In this document: positions 34,501 through 45,617 of the stretch, piece by piece | Layout: each line of letters starts with the position of its first letter | Numbering within the stretch: the first letter of the stretch is position 1 | DNA from: Tillandsia leiboldiana | Taxonomy: Eukaryota; Streptophyta; Magnoliopsida; Poales; Bromeliaceae | Assembly: GCA_029204045.2 (NCBI GenBank) | Contig: CM055066.1 | Location: forward strand, 21,425,120-21,489,119 | Direction: 5' to 3' | Length of the DNA: 64,000 nucleotides | Translations under genes and position numbers: made by a program | Notes under the pieces: generated by a model | The model's input: the letters and a program-made list of their open reading frames with translations, nothing else | What the model was told of the DNA's origin: nothing | Database searches by the model: none

Positions 34501-36110
34501 CAAAATCCAAGGCCCCAACTGCACCGGGCATGTCAAACAATGCTCCTCGACATGCATAACGTGATCAGGAACCCGCACCTCTAATGCATATGACAAGGAC
34601 TCTACCTCTAGACCATGCAGGGATGCAAATGCTCGACTAATGAAAGAATGAGATGCACCAGTGTCGAATAAAGTGCGAGCCCGAATACCAAGGAGCAGAG
34701 TAATACCTGCCACCACCTGGTCTTGCCGCTGAAGAATCTGCTAACTGGGCGGCATACACCGCCCGCCTCGGTGCTGGAGGTCGAGAATCTGTAGGATGAG
34801 AGGTGGACGGCCTGCCCGCTGGGGCATAAGACCGCTGGGCTGGTGGCTGCTGCTGCCGAGGGGAATATGGAGTCGACGCCGAAGAAGGTGCCGAGGAAGT
34901 AGAAAGGGGGCAGGTAGCTCGCACATGCCCGGCTGTCCACAACGGAAGCATCGACCCCCATCTCTGGTCACAAGTGATAGCGGCATGCTGACCTCCGCAG
35001 AAGATACATTGGTCAGAAGATCGGGGCTGTCTCGACTGCTGCTGCTGCCTCGAGGATGCTGCTGAGAACTCTGCTGCCTCTGCTGCGATCTCTGCTGCTG
35101 GTGCTGCTGCTGATGCTGCTGCGGTCTCTGGGGTCCACCTGGCCCTCTCCTATCAGGTCGCCCACGGCCGTAAGACTGGGACTGCGGCGGCCGTGGCGGT
35201 CTCCATGAGCTGGCCTGTCCCCCGTCCTCCGGGGCTGGTCGCTTCCTGTCGGAACTCTGCGCGACCGAGGCCCTCCGTCTGGCCACCTCCTGATCACCTC
35301 TCTCCACCCACTGTGCGTGCTCTGCGGCTGCCTCTAGGGTCTGAAATCTCTGGGCATGCACAAGTGTGAAAATCTCTGGGCGAAGGCCTGCTTCAAACAT
35401 CTCTACCTGGTGCGGACCGTCACGGGCGACGAAAGGCACACAGTTCAGCAACTCCATGAACTCCTGGAAATAGACATGAGCCGATCGATCGCCTTGCTGC
35501 AGATTCTTCAAGTCGTCCTCCAACTTTTTCTTCACACTGGTAGAGAAGTAGGTGTCCAACACCATCCGCTGGAACTCCTCCCAAGGCAACTGCCGAGTGA
35601 TCCGAAACTCCAGTGGCTCTACCCGCTGCCACCAAAAGTCTGCATCTCCGTCCAAACAGTGCACTGCCATGTGCACTCGGTACTTCGGGTCGACGAAGAA
35701 GTCCCGAAAAAGCTTCTCCATCGCAGAAAGCCATCTCCCAACATCCCGGGGCTGAGCATCCCGCCCCGAGAACCTAGGTGGTCCCCGCTTAACAAACTGG
35801 GAGAGTTTGTCAGCAAAATCCTGCTCCTCCTCCGCAGTCAAGGGCCGGATAGCTTCAGGAGCCCTGCTACTCGAAGAAGGTGCCAACGGCGCAAAAGGTG
35901 CAACAAGGGGCACAGGAGCCTCCGGAACAGCTGGGGGTGGTGCCTCCCTCCGAGCAAGCAGTTGCTCAATCCTCTGCTCCTGGCGGCGCTGACACTCCGC
36001 CAACTGGGCCACCAAGGCCCTCAACTCAGTAAGCTCGGGGGTGTAGGCTGCTCTGGCTCAACAGGGGGCGAAGGGACACCCCGAGTGGGAATCCGACGTC
36101 GAGGAGGCAT
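31501..36110 (-). pseudogene. Family B gag-pol, unit 2 (frameshifted, C-terminus lost in gap)
   Basis: ATG at 36110. Gag core, zinc knuckle, protease (DTGAS), RT (FIDD, in 33410-33718), RNase H (32991-33335) and integrase (31658-32173) can all be followed, but in several frames. Indels are densest between 31501 and 32700, next to the gap, and again at 34700-35060. Single-base losses break the frame at 33447 and 33730. A C run near 36038 is one short and splits Gag after about 25 codons. The bulk of Gag is open from there to 34741 and protease-RT from 34716 to 33709. Much of the damage may be sequencing error. Confidence 0.85.
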
Positions 36111-36383
36111 CCTGCCACAAGGAACCAAACATCAGTAACAAAACCCCACACGACCCAATCTGGCGGAAGTCAAAGACATCCCCCTATTTCTGTAACCTTA
36201 TGTTGTCTGCAGCCAACATAATGGTTCAACAGAAATAGACTATGTCGATCCCTCTTCACTCACAGGAAGAGTTAACTATCAAAATCACCGACTTTCGTAA
36301 ACTGTCACGCCACTCACACCCTAACATCCTAGGGTCTGTCCAAAAGCCTAGGGTTTCCTAAGTCCCAACTGACCCATCCCTAA
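36111..36383 (-). other. Untranslated leader of B unit 2
   Basis: About 270 bp without a gene. Shares ttatgttgtctgcagccaacataa with the A leader. Confidence 0.6.
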
Positions 36384-36395
36384 GCTCTGATACCA
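36384..36395 (-). other. Primer binding site (tRNA-iMet), B unit 2
   Basis: TGGTATCAGAGC on the minus strand, 8 bp from LTR 3. Confidence 0.92.
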
Positions 36396-36403
36396 ACTTA
36401 ATC

Positions 36404-39400
36404 TGTCACGCCCCGGGTGTAAACCAGAACCCGGGCCCGCTCACAGATCCGCCGTGCATGCGGTATTTCCCACATACACGAAGCGTTGGTAACCTGCTCA
36501 GATAAGCAATAATAATAGTAGAGCATAAAGTAATCAGAGCTAACTAAAGCTACTGTAACTCAGACAGAAACTGGAAGTAAAAAGTACAACAGTAAAATAA
36601 ACTACAGATGTCTCTCACACCGCTACTACAATATATACAGCTGGCAGAAGCCAGACCCAAAAGGAAGTAACTAACTACTGTCTGAGAAGTCCAGGTACCC
36701 AAAACTCTCCAGCTACAGTCCGCGGGTGGCACTCTATCTAGTCCGCGATACGCTTGCCCCGATCAGTTGCTGACGGCCCAGCAACTCCCACAGAGGACTC
36801 TGCAAAACAAGGGAGAGAGAGAAACAAGCAAAACAGTGGGGGTAAGTACTACTATAAACAGTAGCCTCCCCTAGTGGGTAAAGCCTCAGCTCAGGTATGC
36901 CCACCAGGAAGATCAGAGGCATAAAGGAAAGGGATAAAAAGGGGAGTGTAATATGAGCAACTCAGATGAAATGCTACCCCTAATATGCCTCTACATGCTA
37001 AACCAATCAGGATGACAAAGTATGCATCTGTGTCAGAAGCCTGTCTAGATGATCCAATCTGACCGCCAGTGGACACTGGCACTGCCTGCTCTGCCGCCTC
37101 GGGTATGCCAGCCTACGCATAACACCGAAGCAAAGGAGTCCCCAGGACTCAAAGTCTGGCAACCGCGCACTCCGGAGTCGCACTCGTGGGGAGCGACCCA
37201 CACGAGAGAAGTAAGTAACCACAAGTAACTGTCTCTAGCAGGACTGGATCGAGACTCAAAGAAGTGGGAAAAACCCTCCACTAAAGCAAGCCCGATCCCC
37301 CAAGTACCCAATATGATGCAATAAGACGACCCGGTCAACCACCCAAGATCCGTGGTCGCCGCAACGCCCTGTCAAAAGCCTACACTGTCCCAAATCCCCA
37401 ATACCTGACTACACTGTCCGATACCCGCTCGAACCCGAGCAACTATGCCTCAAGTCTACCAGGATAGAAGAAAAAGAATTAGATGCATGGTTTTTCCTAA
37501 GTCAAGTCCCAAAAACAGTGTAGCAGTAAAAGATGACATTATTAGGTGACCCGTTTAATCATGCATTGTTCCAACATTTGTCCAATTTCCCAGAATAAGC
37601 AATATAGAGTGACCTGAGCTAGAGTGACAGTCTTATAAGAGGAATTATTAGTTTTACAGTCCACAATTACTATTTTATCTTCAGATATACCGTTCAGATT
37701 TGATAAGTGGTTAAAACAGGTGATCATTCTAACAATAGGATCTGATTAATAAGAGTTAATTCCCTAAGCATGCAAGTCTACCCATCTTATATTTAGCATC
37801 TTCAATTTAGGGGCACTCTAACATTCCTAGTGGCATACCAAAGAGAGGAGTACAACAACCACCCACCTGATCAGTCGAGCTGTCAAAAGTCCTACAACTG
37901 ATAATACCAAAGATGGCGGCTACACAGAGTCCAAACGGCCCCGCGCAGTCCACACTGCTCCTGGGTACAAAAACCGAGCTGTCACAATCCATATATATCC
38001 CCAGAACTGCCAAATTTAACAAACAATAACTCCGCTGTGAAGATGAACAAAAATCACCTGCTCACAGTCTTCAGAAAAATCCAAATAAAATATCCCCGCG
38101 GTCTACGCGTCGATAGCTTCGAAACGACTACCTACACATCCAAATCCGAGTTTCCTACGCTGAGATATAAATCCGGCAAGAAAATAACCTCTAACCCTAC
38201 TGTAGAAATTCCCCCAGATCAACATCCGGAAAGAGAGGAGATTCTCACCTTCGAAGCAATCTCCTAAAGTCATGAGAAAAATACAGCAGATTCCTCGTGA
38301 AGAGTAGATGAATTTAGGCTCTTGAATCACCCTGATCCGATGTCTGTACGCGAAGTTATGGCCAAAACACCGTGTCGCTGTCCAAAAATCCGCAAAGAAA
38401 GAGGGGCAACAGAATACTCAAATACCTCCAAAATCCGAAATTAATTTGGGAAAACTTTGAATATCAAAATCAAAGTCCTACCTGTCTTGAGTCCAACGGC
38501 GCAAAAATTGTCGAATTCAGGTGTCGGGTAAAGCCAGGAGAGTCTGCGCACCGAGAGGACGCAAAACGGGTCGAAGACGAACTAAGCGCGCCGCGTCGGA
38601 AAACGGCCAACCTCGGAAACCGTGCACCACCACAACTCCGGGAAGCTACTGCTGGAAAGATCACTGGCAGGGGAAGACTTCTTCTTCAGAGCCCACTGCG
38701 AAATTCCCACAGGAAATGGGTGAAAACATGGCCTCAAACCGGATAAACAAGCCTAAATAAGGCTTATCGGATTCCCGGATCCAACCCGCTAGCCCGGGCT
38801 GATCCGGCGCGGCCCGGGTCGGACCAGACGCCGTCCAACCCGCCTGGGCGCCCGCCACGTACCCCCAAACAGGGGGACAGCCGTGCGGGGCCACCGCACG
38901 CGCGCCACGCGCCCCCCCGCTACAGCGGCGGGGCCCCGCGGGTGGCGACGCGTGGCGCAACGCCACGCGTCGACCGCTCCGCCGCCCCCGCTCACCGCTG
39001 AAGGGCCCAGTGGGCCGGGAGCGCGTGGACCCGCCAATGCCGCTGTGCCACGTGTCCTGCACCCGGTCCACGCGCCGCTCCGCACTTTTCCCTGGACCGA
39101 GCCGCGCGCACCCGCCAATCCGCACGCGCCACGTGGCCCGCCCCGCGGTCTATGCACCCGCGCGCCTTTCCCGTGGACCAGGCGGTGTGGGCCGACCAAT
39201 CCCGAGCCGCCACGTGGCACCAGCCGGTCCACGGTCACCCCCCATGCACCCGTTTTCCCCCGAAACTTCCGGTAGCCCGTTTTTGGTCATCCGGACTCCA
39301 AATTTGGCAAATAAACAGCCGTTTTCAAGTGTTTTTCCATGCTGAATCCAATTCTACCATCTGTTTGGCCATAAACCTTCCCGAAATTTTGGCAAACATA

Positions 39401-39542
39401 GCCGAAGGCCAAAACAGTAAAAGATACCACTCAGGTCCAACAGTAGCACCACTTTGATGCACCTTGGGCCAGATACACCAACAATAGGTGTTCTCAACCG
39501 TAGATTCAGTCGGAAAACTGTACGGGGTTTACGGTCTCCACA
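36404..39542 (-). repeat. Family B LTR 3 (3139 bp)
   Basis: Same length and content as LTR 1: hairpin 37065-37080, palindrome 38946-38972, G-boxes at the matching offsets. Ends next to TSD ctcta in the D env-like frame. Confidence 0.95.
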
Positions 39543-39547
39543 CTCTA
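39543..39547. other. Target site duplication of B, right copy (ctcta)
   Basis: Directly follows B LTR 3 and matches 21933-21937. Confidence 0.92.
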
Positions 39548-40169
39548 AGTTTCCCTTTTGGTCAGTTCTTCTGGAAGTTGAAGAACGTTGTGTGACGATT
39601 GACGGAGCAGTCTGACCTTCATTCCGAGGAGATCGTCTTGGCAAAGAAGGTGAATTGTCAAGAGGTTCGTTGCTTGGCACAGTCTTTTTCTTTGCTTGTT
39701 GCTTAAGTATTGAGGAAGACTTCAGTAGCTTCTTTTTCTTTAGGTAAACCTTATTTTCTTCATCAATACCTTGTTGTACTTCGTCAAGAAATGTGTCCCA
39801 ATCTTCTTTGTCTTCTGATTCAGTGTCAATTTGAGAGATATTCCTTGGGTTCTCTTGACATGGTTCATTTATTTCAATACCTCGAGCTCGTCCAGGTCGT
39901 CGAGCAAGTCTTTTTCTTTTTATGAAAATGGATGAAGAGGTCATTGGTGCTTTTCCTTTTTCCGCAGCAGTGAGCGGAGCCTTTTCCTTTGATGTCTCTG
40001 CATGGGCTTTCCCTTTCGATGCAACAGAGGTTTTCTGTGGCGATTCTCCAGGATGTGTTTCATCATCTGATAACTCATCCCAATTGACTTCATCCTTTTT
40101 AGCCCTCTTAGCAGTGTCTCTCGTATGTACCATAGCAGCAAGTAGGAAAACAATCGAAGTGATCACCAT
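39543..40169 (-). pseudogene. D env-like frame, 5' segment (interrupted by B)
   Basis: The first ATG is at 40169; an open frame without ATG extends to 40211. The N-terminus is hydrophobic for about 14 residues (MVITSIVFLLAAMV), like a signal or membrane anchor. A Lys/Glu/Ser-rich, mostly charged body follows. A position after pol in a SIRE-like copia element matches the env-like ORF known there; sequence identity is not established here. B inserted in frame position L-E, so the frame now reads 63 codons into B LTR 3. Together with 21753-21932 the pre-insertion frame would be about 269 codons. A possible 5' leader intron ends at 40199. Confidence 0.65.
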
Positions 40170-40198
40170 TGCTATTGGTTTCTTGTGAGAAGAAAATC

Positions 40199-40580
40199 CT
40201 GTGAGCAACAACTCAGGAACACGAAAAATTGTTAATTTTCAAAGATTTGAAAAATTGTACCCAAACAATCATAATCATGTAGAGAGACTAAGAATCAAAT
40301 TAGTTTTGCAAAAGGACTTTTAACAATAGATCAATTGCATGATTTTCGAAAATCCTTATTATATGCCCTAAAACCGAAATTTTAGAAGTCGAAGCCTAAA
40401 AATCCGTTAATCAGGAGAATACCTAGCATATAATCAAAACTAATCTACCCAGAGTTCTTATTTCAAAAGAAATTTGATCAAAAACCATCCACAAACAAAA
40501 TTGATCCAAGAAATTCATCACGTTTGAGGAGGAATAGAGAAAAACGGTGAAAAACCGAGATTTTGATCAATAAAACTTAC
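40199..40580 (-). other. Possible leader intron upstream of the env-like frame
   Basis: On the minus strand a donor-like CCAA/GTAAGT lies at 40580-40575, and an acceptor-like TTGCTCACAG/G ends at 40199, 30 nt before the first ATG. The stretch is AT-rich. No RNA evidence is available, so this is a suggestion only. Confidence 0.35.
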
Positions 40581-40696
40581 TTGGAGTTGAAGAACTTGAG
40601 TTTGAAAGCTTCCAAGAAGAGTGAAATCTAGAGAGAGAAGCTCTGGAAACTTTGGAACAAAAGATTGGAGTAAAAGAAATCAAAACCCTTTTGTTC

Positions 40697-40865
40697 TTTA
40701 TAAAACCCTAGCCGCGATCCGGATCAGACCATGCTTGCGATCCGGATCGGCTACCCGCAGTGAGAAACTGCGTTCGGGATCTGGATCGGCAGGTCCAATC
40801 CGGATCGTCAGCCCGCAGAAGAATACCTGCGTTCGGGATCCGGATCATCTTGCCCGATCCGGATC
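40697..40865 (-). promoter_or_regulatory. Candidate internal promoter of D upstream of the env-like frame
   Basis: In the minus direction there are six GATCCGGATC-type palindromes in three pairs (40865-40837, 40806-40778, 40748-40716). Then comes CTAGGGTTT (40711-40703) and TATAAA (40702-40697). This is the same order as in the U3 of the D LTR (palindrome pairs, telo-box, TATA). It lies about 530 bp upstream of the env-like ATG. Promoter function is inferred. Confidence 0.55.
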
Positions 40866-41801
40866 GGCTCCAACTTTTTCTTTAGAAAATTTCAGAGAAA
40901 TTCAAGAAAAACCAGAAAAAGATTGTAAGCACAAATGTGTATCAACCTTAAACAAAAATCATCGTTTCATACAACAAGAATTAGATTATGCCAAATCTAT
41001 CAATAATATCCAAAAATGAAACGAGAATTTATAAAAATTAAATCCCTTAAAGTTGAACACCTTCAATTACATCTAACTTGATCTTATGAGTAATGCCTTT
41101 ATCAAATCATCAATTCAGTAAAGAAAATGAAATACAAAGATCAATAGATGTTTGAAATCCCAAATATAGTAGATAATGTATCTAGACAATCTGTTGAAGA
41201 GAGTGGCTCTTTGAGCATCTTTCTTTAAAAACCCACCTTATACCAACCTTGAAATTTGACGGAGTCAAGTATTTCAACATGCATTTTACTTAATCAAAAT
41301 TTGAACAACCATGCTTGGTATACATGTGGTAGCTGCACACAATACTCGGACGACCGAGGTGGTAGCTCTTTCCTCCATGTGGTGGTAGTTTTCACACTCC
41401 TCATTGGGATGTAACTCTTTCCACATCTTTTGAGCATTTTACTTTTCTTTGACTCCCCCTCAATTGGCTATCAATTATTTAAGATATAAAGTATTCAACC
41501 AAAAATTGATCTCGATTTCATACTCGACTAAGCAGTCAAATAAAATAATGACTATACCAAGAGATCATTGAGAGAGAAATTGACTTTGATCACTCAGAAG
41601 ATGATTTAATTAACATAAATGATCATTTCAACAGTGAAATATTATGATGGCAAAAGCATAATAAATTTCTAAATGTGCGAAAAGATGCAATTAAAGTCAA
41701 TTATGATCTATGCTCAATTAATGTCCTATGTACAAACATAGATAATGAACAAAACAAAACAAAAACAAAACCTATCCTAAGCAAAGGTTTCAAAAAGAAG
41801 T
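40866..41801 (-). other. Non-coding stretch between pol and the internal promoter of D
   Basis: AT-rich, about 940 bp. A short Pro/Arg frame on the plus strand is not credible. I see no gene. Confidence 0.5.
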
Positions 41802-44800
41802 TTATTTCAAGGAAAGCATTCCAATTGCTTTTCGCAAATGAATAAAACGTTTTTGATCCAAAGGTTTTGTTAGAATGTCAGCTAATTGATCCTCAGTTGG
41901 AATATATGAAAGTTGAAGAGTATTTGATTCAACTAGCTCTCTAAGAAAATGATATCTAAGTTCAATATATTTTGTTCTAGAGTGCAACACAGGGTTTTTA
42001 GAAATGTTAATTGCACTTGTGTTGTCACAAAGAATTGTTACCGAAGATGCTGAAATCCGGAAGTCGCTCAACACACTTTTCATCCAAATGAGTTGGGTTG
42101 AACAACTACCCGCTGAAATGTATTCCGCTTCGGCAGTCGAGAGTGCTATGCAATTCTGCTTTTTACTGTGCCATGCAACAAGGCAATGGCCAAGATAGAA
42201 GCATGCACCACTCGTGCTTTTCCGATCATCCACTGATCCTGCCCAATCGGCATCTGAGTATCCAACAATATCCAAACTTGTTCCCATAGGATACCAAATT
42301 CTGAAATTAATTGATCCTTTGATATACCGGATGATCCTTTTCACCGCTTTCAGGTGAACCTCCTTTGGTGCAGATTGATATCTCGCGCAGATCCCAACAC
42401 CAAAAGATATATCCGGGCGACTAGCCGTGAGGTAAAGTAGACTTCCAATCATACTTCGATACAGTTTCTCGTCTACATTCTCACTTTGTGATTCACTTCC
42501 AAGTCCCTTGTGGCTAGTTCCCATTGGAGTCGGAAAATCCTTCGAATTTTCAAGATCAAACTTTTTAACCAACTCCATTGCATACTTGGATTGACTCAAG
42601 TGAATACCTTCATCATTTTGTTTAATTTGCAATCCAAGGAAATAAGTCAATTCGCCCATCATGGACATCTCAAATTCGCTTTCCATGGTCTCCGCGAATT
42701 TAGAAGCATCATTATCTCTTGTTGCGCCAAATACAATGTCATCGACATAGACTTGTGCTACAATGAAATTGCTTTGATAATGCTTCACAAAGAGAGTCCT
42801 ATCAGCTCCCCCTCGAGTGTAGCCCTTCTCCAAAAGGTGCTTTGTCAACCTTTCGTACCATGCTCGCGGTGCTTGTTTCAGACCGTAAAGAGCCTTTTTC
42901 AAACGAAAAACATGGTTAGGTTGTTTATGGTCTACAAAACCTTTCGGTTGAGCCACATAAACTTCCTCATTTAAAAACCCATTTAGAAATGCGCTCTTAA
43001 CGTCCATTTGAAATAATTTGATTTTAAAATGACAAGCAATAGCAAACAGTATACGAATGGACTCGAGTCTAGCTACAGGGGCGAATGTTTCATCAAAGTC
43101 TATACCTTCTACTTGAGAGTAGCCTTGAGCAACTAATCGTGCCTTGTTCCTGATGATAGTACCATCCTCATTTTTTTTGTTCTTGAAGATCCATTTGGTA
43201 CCTATCACATTATGTTGCTTTGGAGGCTTCGTTAATTCCCAGACTTTGTTTCGCTCAAATTGATGGAGCTCTTCCTGCATTGCTTTAATCCAGTAGTCAT
43301 CCTGAAGAGCTTCATCTATGTTCTTTGGTTCGATTAAAGATACGTAGCAAGCGAATCCACAAACCAACTGCCTCCGAGTTCTAACTCCTTGTGGATCTCC
43401 AATAATATTCGATTCCGGATGATCCTTGGAGATTCGTAGCGTTTGTTGAAACGGAGTACTCGGAGATATATGAGATGATTCCTGCACATTAGATAAACTT
43501 GAAGAACCATTAGATGCATCATTAATATTGGAAGTATTATTATGAGAAGATGCAACGGCAGGAGAATCATCATCTAGAGAGATATCGAGGGTAGATTTTT
43601 CAGATGCAAAGTGAAAAGCTTCATCTACTTTAACATTTATAGATTCTACGATCGTCTTAGATTCCAAGTTAAATACTCGATATGCTCTACTATTAGTAGA
43701 ATACCCCAGGAAAATCCCTTCGTCACTTCGTGAGTCAAACTTTCCAAGATTTTCACGATCACGTAAAATGTAACACCGACTCCCGAAGATGCGAAAATAT
43801 TTGATGTTGGGTTTTCTACCACACCATAGTTCATATGGTGTATTTAACGTTCCCGGGCGCAAATAAACTCGATTAATTATATAGATTGCAGTGTTCACAG
43901 CTTCAGCCCAAAAATGTAGCGGTAAATTCCGGCTGCGAAGCATAACACGTGCCATCTCTTGAACAACCCTGTTTTTGCGCTCGACAACACCATTCTGTTG
44001 AGGTGTATAGGGTGCAGAGAATTCATGCTTAATACCGTTTAAAGTACAAAAGTCAATGAATTTAGAATTAATGAATTCTCCACCTCTATCACTTCTAACA
44101 CGAATGATCTTTTCATTCTTTTCAATCATAATACGAAGGCAAATCTCGTGAAAAGAATCAAAAGTATCAGCTTTCTCTTTTAAAAATGCTACCCAAGAAT
44201 ACCGAGAGAAATCATCAATCATCAAGAAAATATACCATTTACCTCCCAAAGATGGTTGACGAGTTGGCCCCATTAAATCCATGTGTAAAAGTTCCAAAGA
44301 CCGTTTTGTACCAACGTGGTTCAAGTTCTTGTGTGCAGTTCTGGACTGTTTTCCCTTTTGGCAACCACCACACACAATGTTTTGTTTAAATAAAAGTTTT
44401 GGAACCCCCTTGACCACGTCCTTGTTTGAAATTTTAACAAGTTCCTTAAAATTTATGTGACCTAGCCTTTCATGCCAAAGTGTTTCATTATTCAAAGAAA
44501 CTAGGTTACATTTTTCTGAAATTTTATTAGGAACAACATAGCAATTGTTTTCAGATCTAACCCCTTTTAAAAAGAAGACATGGTCCTTATCAGTTACAAC
44601 GCATTCAACAGATGAAAAGTTAACTGAAAAACCATTGTCGCAAAGCTGACTTATGCTTATGAGGTTAGTCTTAAGGCCATCAACAAAATAGACGTTTTTC
44701 AAAATCGGGCCATCTGGAATAGCTACCGTCCCTTTTCCAACAATTTTGGAAGATCGACCGTCTCCGAAAACAACAAGTCCACCGGAGATTTTCTCAAGAT

Positions 44801-45617
44801 TTTGAAAACTATTTTTGTCACCGGTCATGTGACGGGAACAACCGCTATCCAGATACCAAGACGAACTATCATATGCATGCAAGGAAACATTGGTAACAAG
44901 GCAAGGAAAAATTTCACCTTTGCGCACCCAAACCTTTTTGGAATGCGTCGTTAATGGTCGTGAAGTTATATGCCTAGGTGAAAGCATCTTGTTAAAACGA
45001 TTGCTGCTCCTTGATGTGGTCGTCTTGCGCGGTAAACTACCAGGGTTCTTTTCTTTCAATTGATTTGGAATTGATTTCCGAGGAATCACCTTTGTGGTAG
45101 TCATTGCAAGAGATGTTTGAGGTGAGCATTTGACTCCCGTCTTGCAATATCTTCTTATGTGCCCTGAAACACCACAACGAAAACATACCTTAGATCTTGA
45201 CGATCCCAAAGAGGATGAAGTAGGTTTGTTGTCATTGTTTGTCTTGAATTTCGGTGTCGGAGGAGGAGATACCGACTGAGGCACAAAAACTGTCCCACTC
45301 GAACTTGGACTGTTTCCAGTTTGAGTGTATCCGAGGCCGAACCGATTTGATTGACCAAGACCAAGAAGTCTATCCAACTTACTCCTTCCTGAAGAGAATC
45401 GCTGTAAGTCATCCTTGAGTTGGAAAATGGTCTTTGTCATTTCCAGGTTATCCTGTCGAGCCTCGTTGTAGAGATTTGAGAAGTGATTCGCTTTATCCAC
45501 CAGATTTGTATGTTCCTTCTCAAGTTGCTCATTGGACTCTTGAAGGGAAACATTTGCTTTTATCAGGTTTTCCCTTTCCACTTCAAGAGCGTTTGAGAGA
45601 GAAGTTGCCCTTTTTGC
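41802..45617 (-). CDS. D pol polyprotein (copia: protease, integrase, RT, RNase H)
   Basis: Open from just after the TAA at 45618 to a TAA at 41802; it is in the same frame as gag. Positions counted from the GTG at 45581: coiled coil 1-70, second zinc knuckle CFRCGVSGHIRRYC (133-146), protease DSG (245-247), integrase H-H-C-C finger (370-407) with D434, D497 and E534, RT with YVDD (945-948), RNase H with DADW near 1110 and AEAEY near 1151. All catalytic motifs are present, and the pol part is intact. Pol would be made as a fusion with Gag; here a single stop codon intervenes. Confidence 0.93.
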   Translation of the reverse strand, partial: AKRATSLSNALEVERENLIKANVSLQESNEQLEKEHTNLVDKANHFSNLYNEARQDNLEMTKTIFQLKDDLQRFSSGRSKLDRLLGLGQSNRFGLGYTQTGNSPSSSGTVFVPQSVSPPPTPKFKTNNDNKPTSSSLGSSRSKVCFRCGVSGHIRRYCKTGVKCSPQTSLAMTTTKVIPRKSIPNQLKEKNPGSLPRKTTTSRSSNRFNKMLSPRHITSRPLTTHSKKVWVRKGEIFPCLVTNVSLHAYDSSSWYLDSGCSRHMTGDKNSFQNLEKISGGLVVFGDGRSSKIVGKGTVAIPDGPILKNVYFVDGLKTNLISISQLCDNGFSVNFSSVECVVTDKDHVFFLKGVRSENNCYVVPNKISEKCNLVSLNNETLWHERLGHINFKELVKISNKDVVKGVPKLLFKQNIVCGGCQKGKQSRTAHKNLNHVGTKRSLELLHMDLMGPTRQPSLGGKWYIFLMIDDFSRYSWVAFLKEKADTFDSFHEICLRIMIEKNEKIIRVRSDRGGEFINSKFIDFCTLNGIKHEFSAPYTPQQNGVVERKNRVVQEMARVMLRSRNLPLHFWAEAVNTAIYIINRVYLRPGTLNTPYELWCGRKPNIKYFRIFGSRCYILRDRENLGKFDSRSDEGIFLGYSTNSRAYRVFNLESKTIVESINVKVDEAFHFASEKSTLDISLDDDSPAVASSHNNTSNINDASNGSSSLSNVQESSHISPSTPFQQTLRISKDHPESNIIGDPQGVRTRRQLVCGFACYVSLIEPKNIDEALQDDYWIKAMQEELHQFERNKVWELTKPPKQHNVIGTKWIFKNKKNEDGTIIRNKARLVAQGYSQVEGIDFDETFAPVARLESIRILFAIACHFKIKLFQMDVKSAFLNGFLNEEVYVAQPKGFVDHKQPNHVFRLKKALYGLKQAPRAWYERLTKHLLEKGYTRGGADRTLFVKHYQSNFIVAQVYVDDIVFGATRDNDASKFAETMESEFEMSMMGELTYFLGLQIKQNDEGIHLSQSKYAMELVKKFDLENSKDFPTPMGTSHKGLGSESQSENVDEKLYRSMIGSLLYLTASRPDISFGVGICARYQSAPKEVHLKAVKRIIRYIKGSINFRIWYPMGTSLDIVGYSDADWAGSVDDRKSTSGACFYLGHCLVAWHSKKQNCIALSTAEAEYISAGSCSTQLIWMKSVLSDFRISASSVTILCDNTSAINISKNPVLHSRTKYIELRYHFLRELVESNTLQLSYIPTEDQLADILTKPLDQKRFIHLRKAIGMLSLK

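Larger units (their letters stand above)
21938..39542 (-). mobile_element. Family B tandem Ty3/gypsy chromovirus (LTR-internal-LTR-internal-LTR)
   Basis: LTRs at 21938-25076, 30231-31400 (cut by the gap) and 36404-39542 flank two internal regions on the minus strand. The outer LTRs are both 3139 bp and differ at about 13 sites by eye. The single TSD ctcta flanks the whole block, so it was one insertion that later became a tandem. Related to family A by PBS, PPT and protein sequence, but with different LTRs. Confidence 0.93.

Noticed and set aside
39354..40211. 285-codon frame joining D and B sequence
   Set aside because: It is a chimera of the env-like frame and B LTR created by the insertion, not a natural gene.
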